Below the pieces are notes generated by a model, which was not told the DNA's origin, searched no databases, and saw nothing but the letters and a program-made list of their open reading frames with translations. A DNA stretch of 8,012 nucleotides. It comes from XYD2-FULL-39-9 sp964561035. GTDB taxonomy: Bacteria; Patescibacteriota; Patescibacteriia; Magasanikbacterales; GWA2-37-8. The DNA lies in the NCBI GenBank assembly GCA_964561035.1, contig CAZLNR010000027.1:1-8012 (forward strand), in the 5' to 3' direction. A program made the position numbers and the translations under genes. Shown piece after piece: positions 1-5,801 of this stretch (positions are counted from its first letter, which is position 1; each line of letters opens with the position of its first letter).

Positions 1-271
1 CAAGATTTTTTAAACGGCTATTTTCCGATTCAAGATTTTGATTTTCAGCGCGGCAGGTATTATATCCATCAACAATATGATCCTTATCCACAAGAAATGA
101 TAAGGAATCTTGTGTTGAAATTCTCCATTTTGTAATGGTAGTTGAAATAGGAACTATAATTGACTGAACAGGAAATTCAATAAAACGAAGCCAGCCAAGA
201 AAATGCAGAACAACCATTAGTATTAAAAGAAAAATTAAAAAGAAGTAATTTTTTGGCTTGAGCGGAAGCAT
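1..271 (-). CDS. mreC: Rod shape-determining protein MreC, N-terminal part (cut by window edge)
   Basis: MreC is an inner-membrane protein that links the MreB cytoskeleton to the peptidoglycan elongation machinery, with most of the chain outside the cytoplasm. Ninety codons are visible and the reading frame stays open to the left edge. The product starts MLPLKPKN, followed by one hydrophobic segment at about residues 9-28 (FFLIFLLILMVVLHFLGWL). A polar region follows, and from about residue 72 there is a charged Glu/Asn/Leu-rich stretch (AENQNLESENSRLKNL) that looks like the start of the MreC dimerisation coiled coil. A short cytoplasmic tail, one membrane anchor and then a coiled coil is the standard MreC order. 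The beta-barrel domain lies outside the window. The ATG is 11 nt after the mreB stop, with a weak GGA Shine-Dalgarno 6 nt upstream. The position directly after mreB makes the call secure although sequence conservation in this part is low. Confidence 0.9.
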   Translation of the reverse strand, partial: MLPLKPKNYFFLIFLLILMVVLHFLGWLRFIEFPVQSIIVPISTTITKWRISTQDSLSFLVDKDHIVDGYNTCRAENQNLESENSRLKNL

Positions 272-282
272 ATGCCGTCCAG

Positions 283-1326
283 TTATTTTTTATTCTGATT
301 TTTTATGGAAATTTCGTTAAGCAATTCATTTTCATCAAGCAAAATACCAGCGCCGCGTACAACAGAAGTTAGCGGGTCGTCCGCAATTCGCACTGGAATT
401 TCTATAGCTCTAGTGATTAGCTGGTCAAAGCCGCGCAGCAGCGCCCCTCCTCCAGAGAGTACGATGCCTCGCTCATGAATATCTGCCACTAATTCTGGAG
501 GGGTAATTTCTAATACGCCTTTTATATTTTCAATGATAGCGCGCAATGATTTTGCGATTGCTTCTCGAACTTGCGAATCATCAATCATAACTTCTTTTGG
601 CAGGCCGGTTACCAGATCGCGTCCGCGCATTGGGAAAATCATAGGTTCTGCCAGTTCAATTGCCGAACCAATTTTAATTTTAATTTCTTCAGCTTGTTTT
701 TCACCAAGCAGCAAATTAAATTTCTCACGCGCATATTGCATTATATTGCGATTGAGTTCGTCTCCAGCTACCGGTATAGATCTCCATGTCACAATACCGC
801 TTAAAGAAATAACCGCAATTTCTGTTGTGCCGCCTCCAATTTCAACGATAAAATTGCCGACTGGTTCTCGGATAGGCATGCGCGCCCCAATGGCCGCAGC
901 CATCGGCTCTTGAATAACAATTACTTCGCGAGCGCCAGCATTTGTGGCAGCATCGTGAATAGCCTTCAATTCAACCTCGGTAATTTCGAGCGGCGCGCCG
1001 ATAACGACACGCGGACGAGTCATGAAATTCATGTTGTCTTCATATACTTTATCAATAAAGTATTTCAACATTTTTTCCGTAACTTCAAAATCGGAAATGA
1101 TGCCATTGATAAGCGGGCGTGTGGTAACAATATGAGGCGGTGTTTTGCCAAGCATTTCTTTAGCTTCATTTCCTACTGCCAAAATTTGTTCAGTTTTTAT
1201 ATTTACTGCTACGACGCTTGGTTCGTTAATGACTATTCCCCTGCCCTTTACATATACAAGCGTGTTGGCAGTTCCCAAATCAATTCCAATATCTTTTCTG
1301 AATTTTTCAAGCACTTTTTCAAACAT
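283..1326 (-). CDS. mreB: Rod shape-determining protein MreB (actin-like ATPase)
   Basis: MreB is a bacterial actin that forms membrane-associated ATP-dependent filaments guiding lateral wall synthesis. The 347-residue length is normal for the family. Visible motifs: phosphate-1 loop DLGTANT (16-22), QEPMAAAIGA (139-148) with the probable catalytic Glu140, phosphate-2 loop EIGGGTTE (162-169), AGDELN (187-192), and the adenosine loop SGGGALLRG (291-299). The N-terminus MFEKVLEKF is amphipathic and could help membrane binding. I chose the ATG at 1326 because it puts DLGTANT at residue 16 as in other MreBs. An upstream in-frame ATG at 1386 would add 20 residues unlike the family and overlap the previous gene. 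Oddity: residue 162, normally Asp (VDIGGGTTE), is Glu (codon GAA). The gene starts 4 nt after the upstream stop and is followed 11 nt later by mreC. Confidence 0.97.
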   Translation of the reverse strand: MFEKVLEKFRKDIGIDLGTANTLVYVKGRGIVINEPSVVAVNIKTEQILAVGNEAKEMLGKTPPHIVTTRPLINGIISDFEVTEKMLKYFIDKVYEDNMNFMTRPRVVIGAPLEITEVELKAIHDAATNAGAREVIVIQEPMAAAIGARMPIREPVGNFIVEIGGGTTEIAVISLSGIVTWRSIPVAGDELNRNIMQYAREKFNLLLGEKQAEEIKIKIGSAIELAEPMIFPMRGRDLVTGLPKEVMIDDSQVREAIAKSLRAIIENIKGVLEITPPELVADIHERGIVLSGGGALLRGFDQLITRAIEIPVRIADDPLTSVVRGAGILLDENELLNEISIKNQNKK

Positions 1327-1330
1327 ATAT

Positions 1331-1732
1331 TTATCCAATAATTTCTCGGTTATTATATTTTCTATTTGTAAAGATAATGCCTTCAATGAGGCTGAAAAAT
1401 ACTATCAGAATTATGGCGCTCCACCATTTTAACAGATTGGTTTGAAGCAGGATTAATCCGGAAATGACTGTTAGAGCGATTAAAGTGCCTTGGCGAAATG
1501 TTGATTTCACATGATGAAATACCACCTCGTCTTTTTTAAGTATCATTTTTTTAATTAAAAATCCAATTACTGAACATGTGCCGGTAAGAGCCAAAAATAA
1601 GCTGGTATAAAAAAATAGAAAACCAAAAAAACCTGCCTGGGTCGGATCAATGTTATCTAGGACAAACATCCACGCCGCCCAGCACACTAAAGCGCCAAAA
1701 GACATTAAAACGAGATAATAGCGCAAACTCAT
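1331..1732 (-). CDS. Conserved hypothetical four-helix membrane protein ahead of mreB
   Basis: Function unknown. The 133-residue product is strongly hydrophobic, with four probable membrane segments at about residues 5-26, 33-60, 82-98 and 103-122. A basic and polar loop lies between the second and third (KKMILKKDEVVFHHVKSTFR), and the tail is polar (NRKYNNREIIG). No catalytic motif is evident. From memory it resembles small membrane proteins annotated as hypothetical in Patescibacteria, with features such as NIDP near the end of helix 1, LALTGT near helix 2 and FRQG before helix 3; that resemblance needs a search. It is the first gene after a sigma-70-type promoter. A strong AAGGAGG lies 15 nt before the ATG, longer than usual, but no better start codon is nearby. 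Its last sense codon, GGA, may serve as the Shine-Dalgarno of mreB, whose ATG is 4 nt past the stop. The context suggests an envelope role, which is inference only. Confidence 0.85.
   Translation of the reverse strand: MSLRYYLVLMSFGALVCWAAWMFVLDNIDPTQAGFFGFLFFYTSLFLALTGTCSVIGFLIKKMILKKDEVVFHHVKSTFRQGTLIALTVISGLILLQTNLLKWWSAIILIVFFSLIEGIIFTNRKYNNREIIG
1334..1336 (-). promoter_or_regulatory. Weak ribosome binding site of mreB inside the upstream stop region
   Basis: The GGA glycine codon that ends the upstream membrane-protein gene (context ATTGGATAA) lies 7 nt ahead of the mreB ATG at 1326. No other Shine-Dalgarno-like string is present there. It supports the 1326 start and suggests that ribosomes finishing the upstream gene reinitiate on mreB. 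The match is only three to four bases, so confidence is limited. Confidence 0.45.
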
Positions 1733-1747
1733 ATTAGGGTTTTGGTT

Positions 1748-1754
1748 CCTCCTT
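1748..1754 (-). promoter_or_regulatory. Strong Shine-Dalgarno (AAGGAGG) of the membrane-protein gene
   Basis: AAGGAGG on the minus strand is the only near-perfect anti-16S match I see in front of a gene in this window. It sits 15 nt before the ATG at 1732, beyond the usual spacing of about 5-9 nt. No ATG, GTG or TTG lies at the optimal distance, so the 1732 start is kept. Confidence 0.7.
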
Positions 1755-1777
1755 AATCATATGGCTTAATGTAGGGT

Positions 1778-1806
1778 ATTTTAACTGTAATTAGCTGCTT
1801 TGACAA
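1778..1806 (-). promoter_or_regulatory. Sigma-70-type promoter for the membrane protein-mreB-mreC unit
   Basis: On the minus strand a -35 box TTGTCA (1801-1806) and a -10 box TAAAAT (1778-1783) are separated by exactly 17 nt; each matches the consensus at five of six positions. Transcription would start near 1771, giving a leader of about 40 nt that includes the AAGGAGG site. The promoter lies in the 85-nt gap after the DUF721 gene, the natural place for a new transcription unit. No terminator hairpin is visible before it, so read-through from the helicase unit is possible. Confidence 0.75.
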
Positions 1807-1817
1807 GGTTAAATTTG

Positions 1818-2111
1818 TTAGATTAAGTATCGTATTTTTTCGACCGCTTTACCTTCTAGTTTTTTGTTTATTTCCGCTATAATATGCCGCTCATTAAGCT
1901 TAATCTCTTGAGATGTTACAGAGCTCAAACAGGTGATTGCGATGGTCTTATCTTTATAGTAGATGGCTTGAGCGAATTTGGTTGCGCCTGCACCGCACAA
2001 CGCGGCAATAACCTCGTTGGCTTTGGCTACAACCATGGTTGCTGTAATTTGCTTGCCGGCCGGCATAACCGGCATCTGTTTTTTTAAAATTTCTCCAAGT
2101 GATTTCATCAT
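1818..2111 (-). CDS. Short DUF721 (DciA-like) domain protein
   Basis: A 97-residue protein best assigned to the DUF721 family. The fold pattern is visible: a helical start (SLGEILKKQMP), a central helix (VVAKANEVIAAL, 27-38), then strands and a helix in the order AQAIYYKDKTIAITCLSS (47-64) and VTSQEIKLNERHIIAEINKKL (65-85), ending with VEKIRYLI. The hydrophobic strand followed by SQEI/L and a leucine-rich helix is typical of this family. DciA proteins of this family load the replicative helicase DnaB in many bacteria that lack DnaC, but short versions in reduced genomes are uncharacterised, so that role is inference. Two ATGs stand in tandem (2111 and 2108); neither has a clear Shine-Dalgarno. 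The gene starts 17 nt after the helicase-nuclease stop, so the two are probably co-transcribed. Confidence 0.7.
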   Translation of the reverse strand: MMKSLGEILKKQMPVMPAGKQITATMVVAKANEVIAALCGAGATKFAQAIYYKDKTIAITCLSSVTSQEIKLNERHIIAEINKKLEGKAVEKIRYLI

Positions 2112-2128
2112 AGTTGCAGTATTAAGTG

Positions 2129-5071
2129 TTATGCTCTAAATTGGCAAATATCCCTAAAATCACAGTTTCTACAAACATGCGGATTAGGCGTAGCGTTAAA
2201 ATTGCGCGCGTTAATATCTGAAACAGTGGCAATAATTTTTTCTTTAAGTTTTTCAATTTCTTTTTCATTGCCTAAAAAAGATATTTTGGCATTATCGTTT
2301 AGATAAAAATATGTCAGTTTGCGCGGTGTACCAACGGTATTATACTCAGGAAGTTCATTAAGAGCGATTTGGTAGATAAGCAGCTGATCTTTATCTTCGC
2401 CCTCTACCTTTTCTTTTGCCGTGCCTGTTTTATAATCAATAATTTCCAAACCGCCATCCGGCAACTGATCGATCCTGTCTATGCGCCCATGCACTAAATA
2501 TTCTCCGACTTTAATTTTAAACCAGCCTTCCAAAGCAACCGGGATTGTCCAATTATCTTCTTCTGACTTATAAAAAGCGCGTAAAATTTCTCTGCCTAAG
2601 GCATAATATTCTTCTCGCTGCGCTTTAGTTTTGTACCAATCTTCAATCCATGACTGATCATACATCTGCAAAAGCTCGTCAAAAGTCGGAACTGCTACGC
2701 CGTTTGATGATTTTTCTTTTTGTTCTACAGGCGCAAATAGTGAGGTCTGTGTAGATCTGTTTAGCTCTTGGACTCGTTCATAAAATTTTTGCATTGTGCT
2801 GTGCATGCTTTGACCAAAACTAAAGCTAGCGCTTCCCTTGGTGGGGATGCGTAAGATATGAGCCAGTTTATATTGGTATGGACAGGTGCGGTATGCTTTT
2901 ATCTGTGAAAAAGAAAACACTTTTGGCAGTTCATACACAAAATCTGCGGGATTTTTGGTTTTTTCTGGTTGGGATATTTGAAGTATTGGTTCTTTTATAA
3001 CAGAATTTGTTGAAGCGGAAAAATTTATTTCACTTAAGAAACGGGATATTTTTTTAGCTCGAGCTCCCCCATAATCTTCCGAGCTTAGCAAAAATAACCG
3101 CTCCTGAGCGCGAGTAAGAGCAACATAAAATAGGCGTCTCTCTTCTTGATAATGGCTATCCCCTTCCGGAACTTGTTCTTTGACAAGTTCGGGAGGGATC
3201 TCTATAGGTTCGGCGCGTCGTCTGGCAGGAAAACGCTCTTCTACCATGTTTACGACAAATACATATTTAAATTCTAAGCCTTTTGATTTGTGCACTGTTA
3301 TGATTCGCACTGAATCTGACAGGTCGCTTGGCTGGTACATGGCGCCCAAATCTCCGGATTCCATTATAAATTGAATATGCTCTAAAAAGTTTGCTACACG
3401 AGCCCCTGGCACGGAATTTTCATACGCGCTGATTTGTTCAAAAAATTCTTTGAGCTGGTAGATCTGATTTATAACTTCGCGGTTTTGTTTTAGTTCTTCT
3501 TGGGTTAAATACTCCAATAAACCTGACTCTTGTAAAAATTGGAATAAAACCGTGGTCGGCTTTTCTTTTTTGGCATGCTCTAAACCGCTATGGATAACAG
3601 TGAGCAGTTTTGAAGCAATGGACTGGCCATGTTCTGATAAGCCAAACTCAGTTGTTTTTTTAAGCGCTTCATAATATGAGATGCTTTTTTTCTTAGCATT
3701 AAATGTTATTTTTTGGATATCATGCTCATCCAAGCGCCAAAGCGGCATAAGCAACAGGCGGTAAATGGCGGTTGATTCACGGTAATTATCCAGTAGTTTG
3801 AAAAAATTTATGCAGTCTAAAATGAGCGGTTGTTTGTATAGCCCTGAAGCAGCCAAAAATTCGTATGGAATATTTGTCTTTTCAAAAGCATTAATAAATG
3901 GTTCACTATGACTATTAGCTCGCACTAAAATGGCAAAATCGCTCCAACATACCTCCGAATCGCTGTCTTTTATTTTTTTAATTTCATCAATGATGGCGCG
4001 CGTTTCTTGATCGATGGTTTGGCAATGAATGTGTGTTACGGCTGGCCCAGATGATGTAATAGAGGGTTTAACGCTTTTAAGCTGCTTATTTACATTAAGT
4101 TTTACTTCTAATCTATCCGGGTTGTTGTGTTGAATAAGAGCGTAAGCATAATCTAGTATTTCTTGATTTGAACGATAATTTTCGTTGAGCACAATTTCTT
4201 TCGCTTGGGGAAAATCGTCTTTAAAACGCAGGATGTTAGATACGGAAGCGCCGCGAAAGGCATAAATGCTTTGGTCGTCATCCCCTACCACTGTAAGCTG
4301 AGCTTGTTCGCCAGCCAGCATTTTTACCATTTGGTATTGAGCCCAATTAACATCCTGAAATTCGTCAATGAGAATATGGGTAAATCGTTTTTGCAGTGTT
4401 TGCAGCACTGCTGGACGTTCTTTTAATAATTTTATGGTGTAAAAAATAAGATCGGCAAAATCAAGATTGTTATGATCCAGCAATAACTGATTGTAGGCGT
4501 GGTAAGCGTTAGCTACTTCGGTTAGACGAGCAAACTCAGAAAGCTCTACAGAATCTGTGTTCGCTTGTTTTGTTTCTGCATATTGCAAATAGTCTTCTGG
4601 TGAAATAAGCTCGTCTTTGCATTTCTGGAAATGTGAAATAAGAGCGTGGAGATGGCTAGTTGGGTTTCCTAAGGGCCGATAATAATCGAGGTTGAACCGA
4701 TCAAGATTTTTCCGAACCAGCATCCATGCTTCAGCCTCTGTGAGCAAAGTAAATGATGTCCCCAAGCCAATATGCAAAGCAAATTCTTCTAAAATTTTTT
4801 GACAAAAAGAATGAAAAGTTGATATGTGAAGTTCAACATAGCCTGAATCTATATTAGCATCAACTCGTTCTTGCATTTCGGTTGCGGCTTTCTCAGTAAA
4901 GGTAAGCGCTAATATTTCTGAGGTGCGTGCTCGTTTGGTTTTGAGAATATGAGTGATTTTTTCTGTGATAACAGTTGTCTTCCCAGTGCCCGCACCAGCC
5001 ACAATAATGAGCGGTCCGTCAAAATATGACACCGCTTGCTGTTGTGCTTGGTTGAGCGTTTTTTGCAACAT
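2129..5071 (-). CDS. UvrD/AddA-like helicase fused to PD-(D/E)XK nuclease with probable Fe-S cluster
   Basis: A 980-residue DNA repair enzyme. Superfamily 1A helicase motifs appear in order: Q-motif LNQAQQQAV (6-14), Walker A AGAGTGKT (25-32), Ia TFTEKAATEM (57-66), II DEFQD (236-240), III GDDDQSIYAFRGA (263-275), IV LNENYRS (295-301), V TVHKSKGLEF (592-601) and VI EERRLFYVALTRA (643-655). From about 718 a RecB-type nuclease domain follows: FSFSQIKAYRTCPYQYK (718-734), His757, GRIDRID (862-868, Asp865), DYKTG (879-883, Asp879 and Lys881) and QLLIY (896-900). Cys730 together with Cys967, Cys970 and Cys976 has the spacing of the 4Fe-4S staple seen in AddB, AdnAB and Cas4. The protein should translocate on and unwind DNA and cut it, as in double-strand break processing. 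No separate AddB or RecC partner is in the window. The ATG at 5071 places the Q-motif normally and has no visible Shine-Dalgarno. Confidence 0.92.
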   Translation of the reverse strand: MLQKTLNQAQQQAVSYFDGPLIIVAGAGTGKTTVITEKITHILKTKRARTSEILALTFTEKAATEMQERVDANIDSGYVELHISTFHSFCQKILEEFALHIGLGTSFTLLTEAEAWMLVRKNLDRFNLDYYRPLGNPTSHLHALISHFQKCKDELISPEDYLQYAETKQANTDSVELSEFARLTEVANAYHAYNQLLLDHNNLDFADLIFYTIKLLKERPAVLQTLQKRFTHILIDEFQDVNWAQYQMVKMLAGEQAQLTVVGDDDQSIYAFRGASVSNILRFKDDFPQAKEIVLNENYRSNQEILDYAYALIQHNNPDRLEVKLNVNKQLKSVKPSITSSGPAVTHIHCQTIDQETRAIIDEIKKIKDSDSEVCWSDFAILVRANSHSEPFINAFEKTNIPYEFLAASGLYKQPLILDCINFFKLLDNYRESTAIYRLLLMPLWRLDEHDIQKITFNAKKKSISYYEALKKTTEFGLSEHGQSIASKLLTVIHSGLEHAKKEKPTTVLFQFLQESGLLEYLTQEELKQNREVINQIYQLKEFFEQISAYENSVPGARVANFLEHIQFIMESGDLGAMYQPSDLSDSVRIITVHKSKGLEFKYVFVVNMVEERFPARRRAEPIEIPPELVKEQVPEGDSHYQEERRLFYVALTRAQERLFLLSSEDYGGARAKKISRFLSEINFSASTNSVIKEPILQISQPEKTKNPADFVYELPKVFSFSQIKAYRTCPYQYKLAHILRIPTKGSASFSFGQSMHSTMQKFYERVQELNRSTQTSLFAPVEQKEKSSNGVAVPTFDELLQMYDQSWIEDWYKTKAQREEYYALGREILRAFYKSEEDNWTIPVALEGWFKIKVGEYLVHGRIDRIDQLPDGGLEIIDYKTGTAKEKVEGEDKDQLLIYQIALNELPEYNTVGTPRKLTYFYLNDNAKISFLGNEKEIEKLKEKIIATVSDINARNFNATPNPHVCRNCDFRDICQFRA

Positions 5072-5080
5072 ATTTATGTT

Positions 5081-5105
5081 AAATAAAAACAGCCTTTTTG
5101 GCTGT
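5081..5105 (-). terminator. Intrinsic terminator closing the ATP synthase unit
   Basis: On the minus strand, ACAGCC, a loop of five A, and GGCTGT form a perfect 6-bp stem followed by TTTTATTT. Beyond a single mismatch the stem can be extended by about six A/T pairs (to roughly 5112). It lies 38 nt after the stop of the Cys-rich gene and 10 nt before the helicase ATG. The extended arms are nearly symmetrical, so it could also act on the plus strand, although no plus-strand gene is seen. Its position between functionally unrelated genes supports the terminator reading. Confidence 0.75.
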
Positions 5106-5109
5106 ATTT

Positions 5110-5138
5110 ATTATAATTGATGAGGCTTTGTTTGGCAA
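5110..5138 (-). promoter_or_regulatory. Sigma-70-type promoter of the helicase-nuclease unit
   Basis: On the minus strand a -35 box TTGCCA (5133-5138) is followed after exactly 17 nt by a perfect -10 box TATAAT (5110-5115). Transcription would begin near 5103, inside the promoter-proximal arm of the terminator hairpin. This gives a leader of about 32 nt that could fold into a small 5' stem-loop. The -35 box begins 4 nt after the stop codon of the Cys-rich gene. Confidence 0.75.
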
Positions 5139-5142
5139 CGGC

Positions 5143-5277
5143 CTACTCTTGTTTGTCAATACATTCACAACCACAAGCTTCTTCACATTGGCAACAAGAC
5201 ACACAAAGGCTTTCGTCGCACAGGCAGGCCATATCTGAGTCTTCTAAAAGTGTTCGGCATTTTTGGCATTTTTCCAT
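5143..5277 (-). CDS. 44-residue cysteine-rich mini-protein, putative metal binder
   Basis: The frame runs from ATG at 5277 to TAG at 5143. Eleven of 44 residues are Cys: positions 4, 7, 18, 20, 25, 28, 29, 31, 35, 37 and 39. The start MEKCQKCRTLLE has a CxxC pair; the second half (CLCDESLCVSCCQC, then EEACGCEC) is dense in CxC and CxxC. The chain is acidic, lacks His, and has no signal peptide or membrane segment, so it is probably cytoplasmic. The pattern suggests zinc or other thiophilic metal binding, resembling metallothioneins. Cys25, 28, 31 and 35 also fit the CxxCxxCxxxC spacing of 4Fe-4S ferredoxins, but the usual following Pro is missing. I do not recognise a family. It starts 15 nt after the atpC stop without a clear Shine-Dalgarno and precedes the terminator, so it is probably the last gene of the atp unit. 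The N-terminal codons include a tandem 9-bp repeat (5256-5273). Confidence 0.7.
   Translation of the reverse strand: MEKCQKCRTLLEDSDMACLCDESLCVSCCQCEEACGCECIDKQE
5256..5273 (-). repeat. Two tandem copies of a 9-bp unit in the Cys-rich gene
   Basis: AAAAATGCC occurs twice in direct succession on the minus strand. The copies cover the start of the Cys-rich gene and encode its KCQKC segment, which carries the first CxxC pair. It may be a small duplication that created the pair, or simple chance in a Lys/Cys-rich stretch. Confidence 0.6.
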
Positions 5278-5292
5278 AGTAATATATAGATA

Positions 5293-5721
5293 TTATTGTT
5301 GATTTATAGAGATTGTGCGGTATTTCTTTGCTACTTTTAATTTGTTTGTTTCACGATCTATTGCGGCCTGCAGTCTGGCAAAGTCCACATTTTCAGAATT
5401 TTTTAGTTTTTCCATCTGTTCCAATGCTTTTTTATGAGCTGCTTCGGTTTGAACCAGATCAATTTCGGCTGAGCGTTCGGCGTGGTCGGCTAAAATTACT
5501 ATTTCATTTTTTCCGCGAACCTCTAAAAACCCGCCGGACACGGCCATGCTTTGATCGCCGGAAGCATCTTTAAAGCGCATTTCCCCTGCTTTAAGAACTG
5601 AGATAAGAGGAATATGGTGTGGTAAAATAGTTACCTCGCCTTCTGTAGTTGGTACAGATATTTGAAAGATCTCATTTTGATATATTGTTTTTTCTGGTGT
5701 AACGATTTTTAATTTGAGCAT
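5293..5721 (-). CDS. atpC: F1Fo ATP synthase epsilon subunit
   Basis: The epsilon subunit belongs to the central rotor stalk; it couples F1 to the c-ring and in many bacteria inhibits ATP hydrolysis. The 142-residue product has the expected two parts. Residues 1-85 form the beta-sandwich, with MLKLKIVTPEK, the signature region TEGEVTILPHHIPLIS (26-41), VSGGFLEV (61-68) and ILADHAER (76-83). Residues 88-135 form the charged two-helix C-terminal domain (VQTEAAHKKALEQMEKLK, then ARLQAAIDRETNKLKVAKK). The full C-terminal domain means the inhibitory conformation is structurally possible. The start at 5721 gives the standard N-terminus; no clear Shine-Dalgarno precedes it. An unusually long 78-nt gap separates it from atpD, whereas the Cys-rich gene follows after only 15 nt. 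Confidence 0.97.
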   Translation of the reverse strand: MLKLKIVTPEKTIYQNEIFQISVPTTEGEVTILPHHIPLISVLKAGEMRFKDASGDQSMAVSGGFLEVRGKNEIVILADHAERSAEIDLVQTEAAHKKALEQMEKLKNSENVDFARLQAAIDRETNKLKVAKKYRTISINQQ

Positions 5722-5786
5722 ATATGTATAATTACCAGACCCGGATAAAAGAAATGTTTTTTCTTTTTTTGAGTCGACGTAATCTC

Positions 5787-5801
5787 AAGCGCGCAGCGCT
5801 T
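5787..5801 (-). other. GC-rich hairpin at the atpD stop codon, followed by an A-rich leader to atpC
   Basis: AAGCGC, loop TGC, GCGCTT forms a perfect 6-bp GC-rich stem that includes part of the atpD stop codon (5800-5802). In the direction of transcription an A-rich tract (AAAAAAAGAAAAAA) follows rather than a U-tract, so this is not an intrinsic terminator. The rest of the 78-nt gap shows no convincing promoter or Shine-Dalgarno. The element may be an mRNA stability or processing site that sets the atpC level relative to atpD; that is inference. Confidence 0.5.

Noticed and set aside
533..1341. Plus-strand open frames opposite mreB (533-913, 571-804, 910-1341)
   Set aside because: They are antisense to a well-conserved gene, have no recognisable motifs, and run against the uniform gene direction of the window.
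1327..1386. Extended mreB start at 1386 adding 20 residues (MKALSLQIENII...)
   Set aside because: The added residues do not resemble MreB N-termini and would overlap the membrane-protein gene by over 50 nt; the ATG at 1326 places the phosphate-1 loop at the normal position.
1733..1817. Terminator after the DUF721 gene
   Set aside because: I see no GC-containing inverted repeat followed by a T-run; only a promoter and a Shine-Dalgarno are supported in this gap.
5154..5159. Perfect TTGACA on the minus strand at the end of the Cys-rich gene
   Set aside because: It lies 38 nt from the TATAAT at 5110-5115, too far for a sigma-70 promoter, and no other -10 is at the proper distance. TTGCCA at 5133-5138 has the exact 17-nt spacing.
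5117..5302. Plus-strand frame of 61 codons opposite the Cys-rich gene
   Set aside because: The Ser/His/Gln-rich product looks like the complement of Cys- and acid-rich codons. The minus-strand frame has better context: same direction, 15 nt after atpC and before a terminator.
5722..5770. Possible promoter just before atpC (TATACA near the start codon)
   Set aside because: The -10 match is poor and no acceptable -35 lies 16-18 nt upstream; a start of transcription there would fall at or within the start codon.
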